Assembly: GCA_964228885.1 (NCBI GenBank)
Contig: CAXRCG010000011.1
Location: forward strand, 1 to 25,436
Direction: 5' to 3'
DNA: 25,436 nucleotides
DNA from: UBA4582 sp964228885
Lineage (GTDB): Bacteria > Pseudomonadota > Gammaproteobacteria > Pseudomonadales > Azotimanducaceae
Below, in pieces: positions 8,742 through 17,360 of this stretch. Position 1 is the first letter of the stretch; each line of letters starts with the position of its first letter. The notes beneath the pieces are model-generated. The model saw only the letters and a program-made list of their open reading frames with translations. It had not been told where the DNA came from and did not search any database. The translations under genes and the position numbers were made by a program.

Positions 8742-10031
8742 CTAACTTCCTGGTTCAATGCCCATTGTTTCAAGCATCCTGCCAGTACTAGCAAGCACCC
8801 GATACCGCGCTAATTTTTCGGAGTACTGTCCTGAAATGTAAGCAACTCTCGCCCGGAGAAGCTCATTCTGAATATCGAGTAAATCGAGCAAAGTACGCTT
8901 GCCAAGCGACAACTGCTCGTTATAAACCACCAATACTTCCTCCGTCGACGTTACGTGGGCTTCTAGATACTCTAACCGTTGCAGAATATCCTGCAATTCA
9001 TTCCAGACCAGCGTCACATTTTCTTCCACGGCTCTGCGTATACTTCTAACATTTTCTCGCGCCGCGAATTCGCGTGCTTCGGCTTCGTTCTCTCTCGCCT
9101 TATCGGCCCCGCCCCTAAACAAATTATAAGACATGCGAATAACCGCCGTCTCATCATTGTTTTCGCCAACAACGCCTTCCGTATCTACATTGCGTGAAGC
9201 ACCAATTTCAAGGTCAAACCTTGGATGATAATTACCCCGTGCCTGCTTCCTGCCTGCAACCGCAGCCAGCAGATCTGCCTCAGCCGCTTTTAAGCCATGG
9301 TTGTTCATCATGGCACTCTGAAGGGCTTCGTCTAGCGTTCCTGGCAAGCCCTTGACTTCCAACGGTTCACTGAGTTCCTGCGGGTATTCACCCACAACTC
9401 GAAAGAACTCGGCATTGCCGTTCTTCACGTCACGTTCTGCCAGCAACAAATTGCTTTTAGATTGCGCGCGCCTTCCTCGGGTCTGGACCACATCAACCTT
9501 GGTACCTACCCCGCTGCCGAACCGTTCCTCAATTTTGTTAAGCGTCTGCTCATGCTGGTTAAGATTCTCCTGAGTAAGATCTACGATCTTTTTCCGTCGC
9601 AACATTTCGAGATAAACCTGAACCGCCCTAAGCGATACATTTTCCTGACTCGAGCCCAAGCGTGCCGCGGCTGAATCAATGAGCGCACTTTGTTGTTTAA
9701 TCAGATTGCTTGTCGCAAAACCATCGTAGATAAGTTGAGTAACTTTAATACTCTTTTCCTGTCTGGTCAGGTCAATTTCGTTTAACGGAGTAGCCCGGGT
9801 AGTTGTATTATCAGAGTTCTCGTAACCGCCTGCGAGAACCAAGTCAACAGATGGAAGATAAGCGCCTTTAGCCTGCTTGTGAAGCTGTTGCGCGGCTTCA
9901 ACACCATATTTACTTACGAGAATATCCGGATTGGTACGGAGTGTCATTTCTATCGCATCGGTCAAGGATTGCGCCGCGACTCCTATAGAAATGCAGCTGC
10001 CAACAAGAAACATACCGGCTTGTCTAATCAA
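8742..10031 (-). CDS. TolC-family outer-membrane efflux/secretion protein
   Basis: A 429-residue protein with a signal peptide (MIRQAGMFLVGSCISIGVAA, cleavage before QS). Two similar halves of long amphipathic helices follow, the TolC/outer-membrane-factor architecture. SLTDAIEMTLRTNPDI at the mature N-terminus and LDLLDIQNELLRARVAYISG near the C-terminus are diagnostic. It would form a trimeric outer-membrane and periplasmic channel. No membrane-fusion protein, ABC or RND pump gene is in the window, so it is an orphan channel subunit here. The first start is TTG at 10031, with a weak GAGAG seven to eight bases upstream; an ATG at 10013 would still leave a signal sequence but lacks a ribosome site and the positive N-region. 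It lies 150 bp after the CHAT gene on the same strand. Confidence 0.88.
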   Translation of the reverse strand: MIRQAGMFLVGSCISIGVAAQSLTDAIEMTLRTNPDILVSKYGVEAAQQLHKQAKGAYLPSVDLVLAGGYENSDNTTTRATPLNEIDLTRQEKSIKVTQLIYDGFATSNLIKQQSALIDSAAARLGSSQENVSLRAVQVYLEMLRRKKIVDLTQENLNQHEQTLNKIEERFGSGVGTKVDVVQTRGRRAQSKSNLLLAERDVKNGNAEFFRVVGEYPQELSEPLEVKGLPGTLDEALQSAMMNNHGLKAAEADLLAAVAGRKQARGNYHPRFDLEIGASRNVDTEGVVGENNDETAVIRMSYNLFRGGADKARENEAEAREFAARENVRSIRRAVEENVTLVWNELQDILQRLEYLEAHVTSTEEVLVVYNEQLSLGKRTLLDLLDIQNELLRARVAYISGQYSEKLARYRVLASTGRMLETMGIEPGS

Positions 10032-10181
10032 TTAACCACTCTCACTTTAGCATTGCTTTATTTGTAAACAATGTTACAACATACGAGGGAATATCAACAC
10101 TTGGTAACCGGCAATTTCGCTCACTTTAATGCAATCAAATCGCCGCATTCAAACAACCCCGTACTTTAAGGTCATTTTTCG

Positions 10182-13100
10182 CTATTGCACCGTAAACCCG
10201 GCGGATTCATAGCTACCGACAATCATGAACGCGGACCAAACGTAAGGGTATCCCCATTCAGGAGAGTCAAGTAACGCCAATTGGGCATCTCTTAATGCCT
10301 CACGTGCCGGTTGACCGCCTAAGAGTCGGTCATAAAAATCAGTCATGAGCGCCTGAGTACCTGCATCACTCACTTCCCACAATGAACTGATCACCTCGGC
10401 AACACCCGCTTCCTGAAACGATCGTCTCAGGCCATAAACACCCTCCCCCTCATGTATTTCACCAAGACCGGTTTCACAGGCAGAAAGCACGACCAATCTG
10501 GTGCCCGAAAGGTTTAACCCAAGGACCTCAAGCGCGGTTAACACGCCGTCATTGGCTGTGTCGATGTCACCTAAAAACTGCGCATTAGTGTTGATCCCGG
10601 CAAAAGCCAGTCCCGCACGGAGTAATGGATTGTCACCCGGGGGGGGCACCTGCAAGTCGGCGCCTCGTTGTAACTTCAATAGCCGCTTCCGAAGATTGTC
10701 ATCGGCTTCCAAAAAGAACCCGTGTGTCGCCATGTGCAATATTCGCGGTGGTTGATCGAGATTCAGGAGCACCTGTTCCTCCGCCTGACGACCAAAGAAC
10801 ACTTCTCTCGCGACATTGTTTTCGGCGACCTGGTCAACGATGATCCGACCTTCCTGCTCGGCGCCGGGCAACGGCGCAAAATTCAATCCTCGCAAACCAG
10901 TGCCAGCGCCGCGCAAGCCTTGCTGCAGAGACGAAGCGCGTTTTCCCAGGGCAACACTCATTTCCTCTTCACTGACCACGTCTTCAGAATCGTAGTCCGG
11001 ACCTGCAAGCACCACGTATTGACCGTCAGCCAAGCGGTACTGGTTGGGCAACAGGTCTCGGGCGCTGGACAATATATGCACATCTAACGCTTGGATTAAA
11101 TATTCTTCTTCCTCCGTGACAATCGCATTAAAAGGCAGAATATTGAGTGTGCCATCTGGTATCAGGTACACGTAATCAGAATCGGCTATCACTTCTTGGA
11201 TAGGTTGCCAGATTAATTCGTAAGCGATAAGACCTATTTCAAGCTGTTCATCCTCATCGGCACTGTCATCCTGAATGATCGTTCGATATTCGATAATAAT
11301 GTCTTCAATAGCCTTGCGGTTGTCATAGGAAACGAGTTCGTATCTCACCTGGTCGCCTTCTTTTACAGCGACGCCGGCTACCAGCTTTGCTTCCCCTTCG
11401 TCCTCGTAAACCAGAAAGTCCACGAGCGCGTTACTTTCCACCAGCACACCTTCGAGAGCGGCAGCGCTCACCTGCGCGATCGAGGTTCTGTAGCGAACGC
11501 TTTCCCGGCCAAGCTGACCTTGGAGCTCATTGACCTTTTGCTCAAGGTTATAAAGTACCTCAACATGGTTGTCTTTAGTTTCAGCCGTTGGTCCAGATAG
11601 TGTTCTGGCCGCCAGTTCTTTACGGGCCATTTCCAGTTCAATCGCAATAGATCTCAACTTTGGATCGTTAGATAGCGTCGCTATTTGCTGAATTTCTGAG
11701 GTTACCTTTAACAAGAGTCCTTTACGCTGAATGCTCGCGTCAATAATTTTCTGGCCCCGGTTAGGCGAATCAATTTTATTGAGCAATGAGATGTAGTCAT
11801 TGAATTCAGGACGGTGCAAACGAATATATCCTTCCCGCGCATTTTCACCCGTGACCCATAACATCCGGTCAAGAAATTCGCTGCGCCTCTGAAAACCTTC
11901 ATCACGAAGATCTACAGCAGATGATAGTTGATTTGCGGCTTCTTTCACCTCAGCGAGCCCGTTGAGCGCTTCGAAGGTATAGTTATGAAGCGTACCGAGG
12001 ATTTTCTCAGCAAGCGCCAGCGCCTCGGTTAACAACTGCTCTGCCTCTGGCAGCCTGCCTTGATCGAGGTATACAGCACCGAGGTCGATCATTGAACGAA
12101 TGCTATCCAGATGTTCTTTGCCCAGCACATCCTGACGACTTTGCAACGTTTGACTAATGACTTTTTCGGCTTCGTCTAACTGATTCATTTTATGGTATAC
12201 ACGGCCGAGGTTATTGTTCGCCTTTAGCGTTTTCTGATGCTGGGCGCCAAGTGTATTTCCCCATCTGGCGCTTACATCGGAGAACAGCGGCGCTGACCTC
12301 TCAAAATCCTCCATCAACATATAGAGGAAAGCCAAATTATTTTTTACAGCAATTGTATCCGTGTGATTTTCACCATTGAGCTGCGTCATAACGTCCAAAG
12401 AACGCTGATAAAGCGGCTCAGCTTCACGGAAATTACCTTGGCTTTCATGCAAAAGCGCGAGATTGTTTCGGGCACGCAGCGCATTCTGATTTTCTTCACC
12501 GTAGGTTGCCAAATACTTCTCGAGTGTCTTCTTCAATAACGGCTCTGCATCATCATAAAAGCCTGACTTCTCATAAATCTGACCGAGGTTGTTCATCGAT
12601 ACCAGTGTTGAGGGATGTAACTCACCAAAATCTTTCATCAGTCCATGATAGGCTTCTTCAAAAGTCGCTTCTGCATCAGGTAATTTACCTGACGCCTGAT
12701 AAATAGCGCCTAGCTCAAGCAATAGGTTGTATATGTTAAGCGGCTTATCAATCCAGTTGATCAGCGCATAGTCGAGCACTTCCTCAGTGACCAGTTCTGC
12801 TTCGTTTAACTTGCCTTGACTATTGAAGAGACGAGCGAGGTAACTCTTCGCTTGGTTCACAACTTCCAAATTCTGAGTTTCCAAAGCAGTCTGGATCACT
12901 CCCGAGAGTAAATTTGCACTCTCCTGAAAGCGGCCTTGCTGGTGATACACTTCCGCCAATTGGCTCATATTGCTGAGTAACGCACCATCAATATTCGTCT
13001 TAATGGCAGCCATTCGACCCACTAACATCTCAAAGGACTTTTCAGCCTCTGCTAACATCTGGTCGCTCAACTGGGCAAGGGAGAGAGACTCAAAACAGGT

Positions 13101-14096
13101 CAATGTTTCATCGTGAAACAAACCATAATTTGATTCGAGATCTCTGCAAAGTGCATCTCGCATTGCAAGTGCCTCAACATGCTGCGCTGCTTCGTTAGCG
13201 CCGTTTATCAACCCGTACCGGGCCGAGATGGTGTATTGGTGGCTAGCGCCGAGGGTTGCCTCAATTGTGCCGGCGATCATTTCCCGCATAAACGCTGCTT
13301 CTTCAGATAGCCCAACAGCTAAATAAAGCTCTGCAATCAGTTCCTGTATTTCTAGCGTGTTCGGATGTTCCGCACCTAGCAATAACTCTGCGGTATTCAA
13401 CGCCTGGGTATAATACATTTCAGCCTGTTGAGCCGCGCCTGACTGGCGGTAAACAAAACCTAGGTCTCGGTTGGCAGAAATTGTGAACCAGTGATTCGGA
13501 CCAAAAACGTCTGAAACGATGCGCAGCGCTGCTTCTTGAGCGCCGATGGCGCCATCAACATCGCCGTTATTGAGTGCTGCCGAAGACTCTGATGACATGA
13601 TTTGCCAGTTTTCGACTGCTGACGCTTGCTCTTGGGTGTACTCGCTAACAGCTTCAAAACGTGCGGCCATTTGCTCGGGTATCTGCTCGTTAATAGCCGA
13701 AATCTGCTCGTGAACCTCGTTGGCACCCGCTTTATTACCTCGACTTACTAATAGATTAGCTTGCTGAACCAATGAATCCAGCGCGAGATCTGACATACCT
13801 ATAACTAATGCTAAATCGGATATACTGCCTAACAGCTCAACATTTTCAGCATCCAGCGCCAAGGCCGCTAGATAAGTTTCTAGCGCTTGCTCAACATCAC
13901 CGCTACCAAGCGCAGATTCCGCGTCCCGCTGGAGTTCGATTATTGCCTCATCATTCTGCGCGTGTACATCATGCGGAAAAGTGATGCTGATTTGAGCAAC
14001 TACTGACAACACCAGAGAGCAGGCAACGGATTGAATTCGACTTGTCATATCCCAGATGGTCCTAAATCTAATTAAGTTGGGTGTTTGTCTGCGCAT
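10182..14096 (-). CDS. Exported TPR-CHAT protein (caspase-like protease of the HetF/separase clan)
   Basis: About 1,304 residues from the ATG at 14096, which has AAAAGG six bases upstream. The longer frame from 14126 has no ribosome site; ATG 14048 is another option. A hydrophobic run (VACSLVLSVVAQISITF) ending VHAQ|N suggests a signal peptide. About 700 residues of kinesin-light-chain-like TPRs follow (recurrent NNLA..Y...G....AE.L..), then a helical linker, then a C-terminal CHAT domain. The catalytic pair is intact: His1125 in HMATHGF and Cys1207 in VVLSACETGLGE, followed by GVYGLRRSFQEAGV and SLWEVSD. CHAT domains are caspase-like cysteine proteases, and TPRs usually bind the activator or target. 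Here both would lie outside the cytoplasm if the signal is real. It is the first gene of a block with TolC-type, Hsp70-like and propeller genes. The substrate is unknown. Confidence 0.88.
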   Translation of the reverse strand: MRRQTPNLIRFRTIWDMTSRIQSVACSLVLSVVAQISITFPHDVHAQNDEAIIELQRDAESALGSGDVEQALETYLAALALDAENVELLGSISDLALVIGMSDLALDSLVQQANLLVSRGNKAGANEVHEQISAINEQIPEQMAARFEAVSEYTQEQASAVENWQIMSSESSAALNNGDVDGAIGAQEAALRIVSDVFGPNHWFTISANRDLGFVYRQSGAAQQAEMYYTQALNTAELLLGAEHPNTLEIQELIAELYLAVGLSEEAAFMREMIAGTIEATLGASHQYTISARYGLINGANEAAQHVEALAMRDALCRDLESNYGLFHDETLTCFESLSLAQLSDQMLAEAEKSFEMLVGRMAAIKTNIDGALLSNMSQLAEVYHQQGRFQESANLLSGVIQTALETQNLEVVNQAKSYLARLFNSQGKLNEAELVTEEVLDYALINWIDKPLNIYNLLLELGAIYQASGKLPDAEATFEEAYHGLMKDFGELHPSTLVSMNNLGQIYEKSGFYDDAEPLLKKTLEKYLATYGEENQNALRARNNLALLHESQGNFREAEPLYQRSLDVMTQLNGENHTDTIAVKNNLAFLYMLMEDFERSAPLFSDVSARWGNTLGAQHQKTLKANNNLGRVYHKMNQLDEAEKVISQTLQSRQDVLGKEHLDSIRSMIDLGAVYLDQGRLPEAEQLLTEALALAEKILGTLHNYTFEALNGLAEVKEAANQLSSAVDLRDEGFQRRSEFLDRMLWVTGENAREGYIRLHRPEFNDYISLLNKIDSPNRGQKIIDASIQRKGLLLKVTSEIQQIATLSNDPKLRSIAIELEMARKELAARTLSGPTAETKDNHVEVLYNLEQKVNELQGQLGRESVRYRTSIAQVSAAALEGVLVESNALVDFLVYEDEGEAKLVAGVAVKEGDQVRYELVSYDNRKAIEDIIIEYRTIIQDDSADEDEQLEIGLIAYELIWQPIQEVIADSDYVYLIPDGTLNILPFNAIVTEEEEYLIQALDVHILSSARDLLPNQYRLADGQYVVLAGPDYDSEDVVSEEEMSVALGKRASSLQQGLRGAGTGLRGLNFAPLPGAEQEGRIIVDQVAENNVAREVFFGRQAEEQVLLNLDQPPRILHMATHGFFLEADDNLRKRLLKLQRGADLQVPPPGDNPLLRAGLAFAGINTNAQFLGDIDTANDGVLTALEVLGLNLSGTRLVVLSACETGLGEIHEGEGVYGLRRSFQEAGVAEVISSLWEVSDAGTQALMTDFYDRLLGGQPAREALRDAQLALLDSPEWGYPYVWSAFMIVGSYESAGFTVQ

Positions 14097-14425
14097 TGTA
14101 TGCCTTTTAACAGAAATTGTGTGCATGGGTTTAGCCGCAGCCGATTAAAGATAGGCGCTTGAAGACAACTGGTCGCGATTGGTCGGTTTTTAGACGCATC
14201 AATACTGGTAGCAACAGTCAGTCGATGCTACATTGCAGTAATCGTCTTCCCGCGAGAGTGCAAGTTTTTGTTAGGAATTACTCATCACCAATTGATTTAA
14301 TTTCCTTTTTCAAAAAAGAAAGTCCGATTCTATCAATCCTCGGATTTGTAAAACGGATGTGCCTTCTGTGCGAAGGGACTCCGGAAAAATTTCAGTGAAA
14401 CCAACAATTGAGGCTGTAGCGCTAC
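14097..14425. other. Divergent intergenic region of 329 bp with a palindrome at the acyltransferase start
   Basis: It separates the minus-strand CHAT gene from the plus-strand acyltransferase. A 79-codon plus frame (14159-14398) has no recognisable protein character. The sequence holds an AT-rich inverted repeat at about 14301-14321 (TTTC/GAAA arms around CTTTTT/AAAAAG). It also holds a perfect 12-bp palindrome, TGTAGCGCTACA, at 14415-14426, overlapping the first base of the acyltransferase ATG. No clear sigma-70 promoter could be picked by eye. Confidence 0.4.
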
Positions 14426-15055
14426 ATGCAAAGAATTCCACTGCAACACCCGGCACAAAAATGCAGCGGGTTCGCACACTATTTCGGTCGATTTCTCATC
14501 AAAGTATTCGGCTGGAGGGTTGAAGGCGGTGTACCCGAGAACAAACATATGCTGATCATCGCCGCACCTCACACTAGCAACTGGGATGCATTGTTTCTGC
14601 TGGGCGCTGCTTATTCTTTCGGCATCAAGGTAAATTGGCTGGTAAAGAACAGTTTTTTTGTCCCTGTTCTAGCGCAAATGATCACCTACTTTGGCGGTGT
14701 GCCCGTCGACCGCTCCAGAGCAACCAATATGGTCTCGCGGCTCGCAGATCAAATTCGGAACTCTGACGGAACAAATCTCGTTGTACCGCCCGCGGGTACG
14801 CGTTCTTACACGGAATACTGGAAGTCCGGTTTTTACCGTATTGCCCTAGAAGCAAACATACCCGTGGTTTGCGGCTATCTTGATTACGACCGAAAAGTTG
14901 CAGGTCTGGGACTTACCTTTGAGCTAAGCGGAGAAGTGAAAGCGGACATGGCACGGATTAGGGAATTCTACGAACCGCTGGTGGGCAAATACCCTGATCA
15001 GAAGAGCAGAGTTTTACTCAAAGAAGAGGAAGAAACGCCCTCCAAGCGCGCGTAG
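14426..15055 (+). CDS. PlsC-like lysophospholipid/1-acylglycerol-3-phosphate acyltransferase family protein
   Basis: A 209-residue protein of the short soluble-looking PlsC-like subgroup. Block I HTSNWD is at residues 49-54 (HX4D, catalytic His49/Asp54). FGGVPVDRS at 89-97 is block II. VPPAGTRSYTEYWKSGFYRIA at about 120-140 is block III, and NIPVVCGYLDYDRK follows. Family enzymes transfer acyl groups to lysophospholipids at the cytoplasmic membrane face. Block III normally reads PEGTR and its Glu helps bind the phosphate; here it is PAGTR, with Ala123 encoded by GCG at 14792-14794, one base from GAG. Activity may be altered or absent. GAGG at 14410-14413 is twelve bases before the ATG, a little far. 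It converges with the alcohol dehydrogenase gene. Confidence 0.8.
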   Translation: MQRIPLQHPAQKCSGFAHYFGRFLIKVFGWRVEGGVPENKHMLIIAAPHTSNWDALFLLGAAYSFGIKVNWLVKNSFFVPVLAQMITYFGGVPVDRSRATNMVSRLADQIRNSDGTNLVVPPAGTRSYTEYWKSGFYRIALEANIPVVCGYLDYDRKVAGLGLTFELSGEVKADMARIREFYEPLVGKYPDQKSRVLLKEEEETPSKRA

Positions 15056-15073
15056 CAATGGCCACAGGGATGC

Positions 15074-15118
15074 TAGCTTTGATAGCGGCGCTCGCTACTT
15101 GCTATCGACGTAAAGCTA
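15074..15118. terminator. Imperfect hairpin between convergent genes, possible bidirectional terminator
   Basis: TAGCTTT (15074-15080) pairs with AAAGCTA (15112-15118), and the adjacent GATAGC (15081-15086) pairs with GCTATC (15101-15106). This gives 13 base pairs interrupted by a five-base bulge (15107-15111) around a 14-base loop. It lies between the convergent acyltransferase and dehydrogenase stops. No T-run follows on either side, so intrinsic termination is uncertain. Confidence 0.45.
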
Positions 15119-15172
15119 TTGTTAAACCAGTTAGATCTCACCACATCATTACGATTAAAAGCCACAAGCACT

Positions 15173-16255
15173 CTAGTCGAATACAATCACGCTTCTCGCA
15201 AGTGCACCCGTCTTCATGTCGGCAAACGCTTCGTTAATCTGTTCTAACTGAATCCTCTTAGAAATCATCTGGTCGAGATGCAACTTGCCCTGAAGATAGA
15301 AATCGATAAATCTGGGCATATCGATCCTGAATCTGTTTGATCCCATAAATGATCCCTGAATCTTGCGTTCCTGAAGAAATGCAGCGCCCATGAGTTCGAT
15401 TTTGGTGCCAACGGGAATCATGCCGATGATGGTTGCCGCTCCTCCAGCGCGCAGCATATTAAATGCATCTTCCGCTGTCTGCTTCAAGCCTATCGCCTCG
15501 AATGAATATTGAACGCCACCGCCAGTTAATTCCATGACTTGTTGGACTGCATCGCCATTGCTGCCGTTTACAATATCTGTCGCGCCAAACTCTTTAGCCA
15601 TGGCAAGTTTTGAATCAACCATGTCAATAGCAATGATTCTGCCTGCACCTGCAATCGCGGCACCGTTGATACACGATAAGCCAACACCACCACAACCTAT
15701 CACAGCAACGGTGCTACCGGGCTCTACGGCAGCGGTATGAAATACTGAGCCAACACCGGTTGTCACAGCACAGCCCAGCAACGCTGCTCTGTCAAGCGGC
15801 ATGTCTTCTCTAATTTTGACAAGCGCATGCTCGTGAATGAGCATTTGTTCCGCAAAAGATGATAAATTAGCAAATTGATTAACCTGAGCGCCTTCCTGTG
15901 CCAATCTTGGTTCTTCATCTTGATCACGACGAACCTCTGCGCTTGCACACAACGACATGTGCCCGGTCAGACACTGCTCACAATGCCCGCAGAAAACGGA
16001 GAGGCAGGTAATGACGTGATCACCCGGCTTGACATAGGTAACGTCTGAGCCCACTTGCTCAACGATACCCGAGGATTCATGCCCCAACACCATGGGTGTC
16101 TGCGCTGGATATAGTCCTTCAATGAAATGTAAATCACTGTGGCATACACCCGCAGCGGCTGTTCTTACCAGAACTTCCCGGGGTCCCGGCTTAGAGATAC
16201 TGATGTTTTCAATCTCTAGCGGCTGCCCTACTTCTCTAAAAATTGCTGCTTTCAT
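15173..16255 (-). CDS. Zinc-dependent, NAD-linked alcohol dehydrogenase (MDR superfamily)
   Basis: A 360-residue medium-chain dehydrogenase. Numbering is from the ATG at 16255. Catalytic zinc ligands are Cys38 (GVCHSD), His59/Glu60 (LGHE) and Cys162 (LLGCAVTTGVG). Four structural zinc cysteines are at 89, 92, 95 and 103 (CGHCEQC...LC). The Rossmann motif GCGGVG is at 187-192. Asp211 in IAIDMVD at the end of the second strand favours NAD over NADP. It resembles the class III/aryl-alcohol dehydrogenase group. The oxidised alcohol is unknown; aromatic or medium-chain alcohols are typical. A GTG at 16261 is in frame, but AGGGGA leaves only two bases before it against eight before the ATG. The RraA-family gene lies upstream on the same strand, 228 bp away, and is probably a separate unit. 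Confidence 0.92.
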   Translation of the reverse strand: MKAAIFREVGQPLEIENISISKPGPREVLVRTAAAGVCHSDLHFIEGLYPAQTPMVLGHESSGIVEQVGSDVTYVKPGDHVITCLSVFCGHCEQCLTGHMSLCASAEVRRDQDEEPRLAQEGAQVNQFANLSSFAEQMLIHEHALVKIREDMPLDRAALLGCAVTTGVGSVFHTAAVEPGSTVAVIGCGGVGLSCINGAAIAGAGRIIAIDMVDSKLAMAKEFGATDIVNGSNGDAVQQVMELTGGGVQYSFEAIGLKQTAEDAFNMLRAGGAATIIGMIPVGTKIELMGAAFLQERKIQGSFMGSNRFRIDMPRFIDFYLQGKLHLDQMISKRIQLEQINEAFADMKTGALARSVIVFD

Positions 16256-16483
16256 ATTCACGTTCCCCTAAATATTAAGTTCAAGTGTATGCCGATATCA
16301 AAATAGTCTCAGAATATGGATCAGGAATCACTCTTTTTCGAGATATTCCAGTACCAGATAAGTCATGACTTTACCGCCCAGAGGTAATGCGCGCTTCTTC
16401 GCGATAGGGCATCGTAGATCATTAGATCCATGGATCTCATCTTTCGGGTCTAAAACTAACCCAAACCGGCAACGCGCTGGCAT

Positions 16484-17194
16484 TTAATGAATTTCTTTGT
16501 CACCTTTCCAGGCCTGTCTTAGCCTGTTGATATCGAATCCCGGCTCCCTTGCAGCAGAGATGATGACTGCTTCCTGCGCCGCAATTTTTTCTGCCGCTGA
16601 TTTTACCTCGCCCGCAACCTCAATTGGGATGACAACAGCGCCATGCTGATCAGCGTGAATAAGATCGTTGTGTTTGACCTTCATACCCATCACCGTGACA
16701 TCAAGGTTAAACTCAACGACATGAATATATGCGTGAGAGGGGGAAACACTACCTGCCAACAGTTGAAAACCAGGAGCGCTATCCGGTAGATCACGAATAC
16801 TGCCGTTGGTAATGACACCGAGAGAACCTAATCCATGATGAATGCTCGTATTCACCTCTCCCCACCAAGCACCATATCCCGCATTTTCACCATCAATATC
16901 TTCGATGACATTGATCAGCGGCGCTGGCCCGGTACCCATATACTCATAATATTGATCATTCAGAATTTTGGCTTCGGCCGAAGAGAGATCAGAGGGTTTT
17001 AAGGCGCTAACGGTCGCGGTTCTCGCATATCCTACGATGGGCTCCATCTCTGGCCTTAAACAGAACAATGGACGCACGGTGTAGCCTTCTCCTCTGCGCT
17101 CAGGCACAACCAACTCCAGCGCATTACACACTGTGGGAGTATCCAGAGTCGCTAGTTCTTGCATTACATTTGGCGGTAAAGTACTTTCTGTCAT
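16484..17194 (-). CDS. RraA-family protein (HMG/CHA aldolase-like fold)
   Basis: About 236 residues from the ATG at 17194; the frame runs upstream to 17275 but the extra residues look unlike the family N-terminus. The family signature is GLGSLGVITNGSIRDLPD at residues 121-138, with Arg134 and Asp135 at the substrate and metal site. ADQHGAVVIP follows later. TPTVCNALE at 19-27 is the usual N-terminal strand and helix. Members include 4-hydroxy-4-methyl-2-oxoglutarate aldolases, oxaloacetate decarboxylases and the RNase E inhibitor RraA. With 236 residues, an extended N-terminus and no RNase E context, it is more likely a metabolic lyase than RraA itself. Substrate not assigned. Cytoplasmic. 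Confidence 0.78.
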   Translation of the reverse strand: MTESTLPPNVMQELATLDTPTVCNALELVVPERRGEGYTVRPLFCLRPEMEPIVGYARTATVSALKPSDLSSAEAKILNDQYYEYMGTGPAPLINVIEDIDGENAGYGAWWGEVNTSIHHGLGSLGVITNGSIRDLPDSAPGFQLLAGSVSPSHAYIHVVEFNLDVTVMGMKVKHNDLIHADQHGAVVIPIEVAGEVKSAAEKIAAQEAVIISAAREPGFDINRLRQAWKGDKEIH

Positions 17195-17360
17195 ATCGGT
17201 GCTCGTCGCTTGTTTTCGATGAAAGACTGGACCGTCAGGGTCCAATCGCGGTTTGCTGATACTATATCGCTGCACCCATTTTTATAAAAGATTGATCCGT
17301 ATTATTTAAAATAACCCGCAGACAATTAGGCGAATGAAAAACAATAAATGAGGAATTTTG

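Noticed and set aside
8567..8794. Minus-strand frame of 75 codons between the TolC-type and Hsp70-like genes
   Set aside because: It overlaps both flanking genes, has no ribosome site, and its composition is not protein-like.
14159..14398. Plus-strand frame of 79 codons upstream of the acyltransferase
   Set aside because: It starts with TTG without a ribosome site and has a random-looking composition; it is better treated as intergenic.
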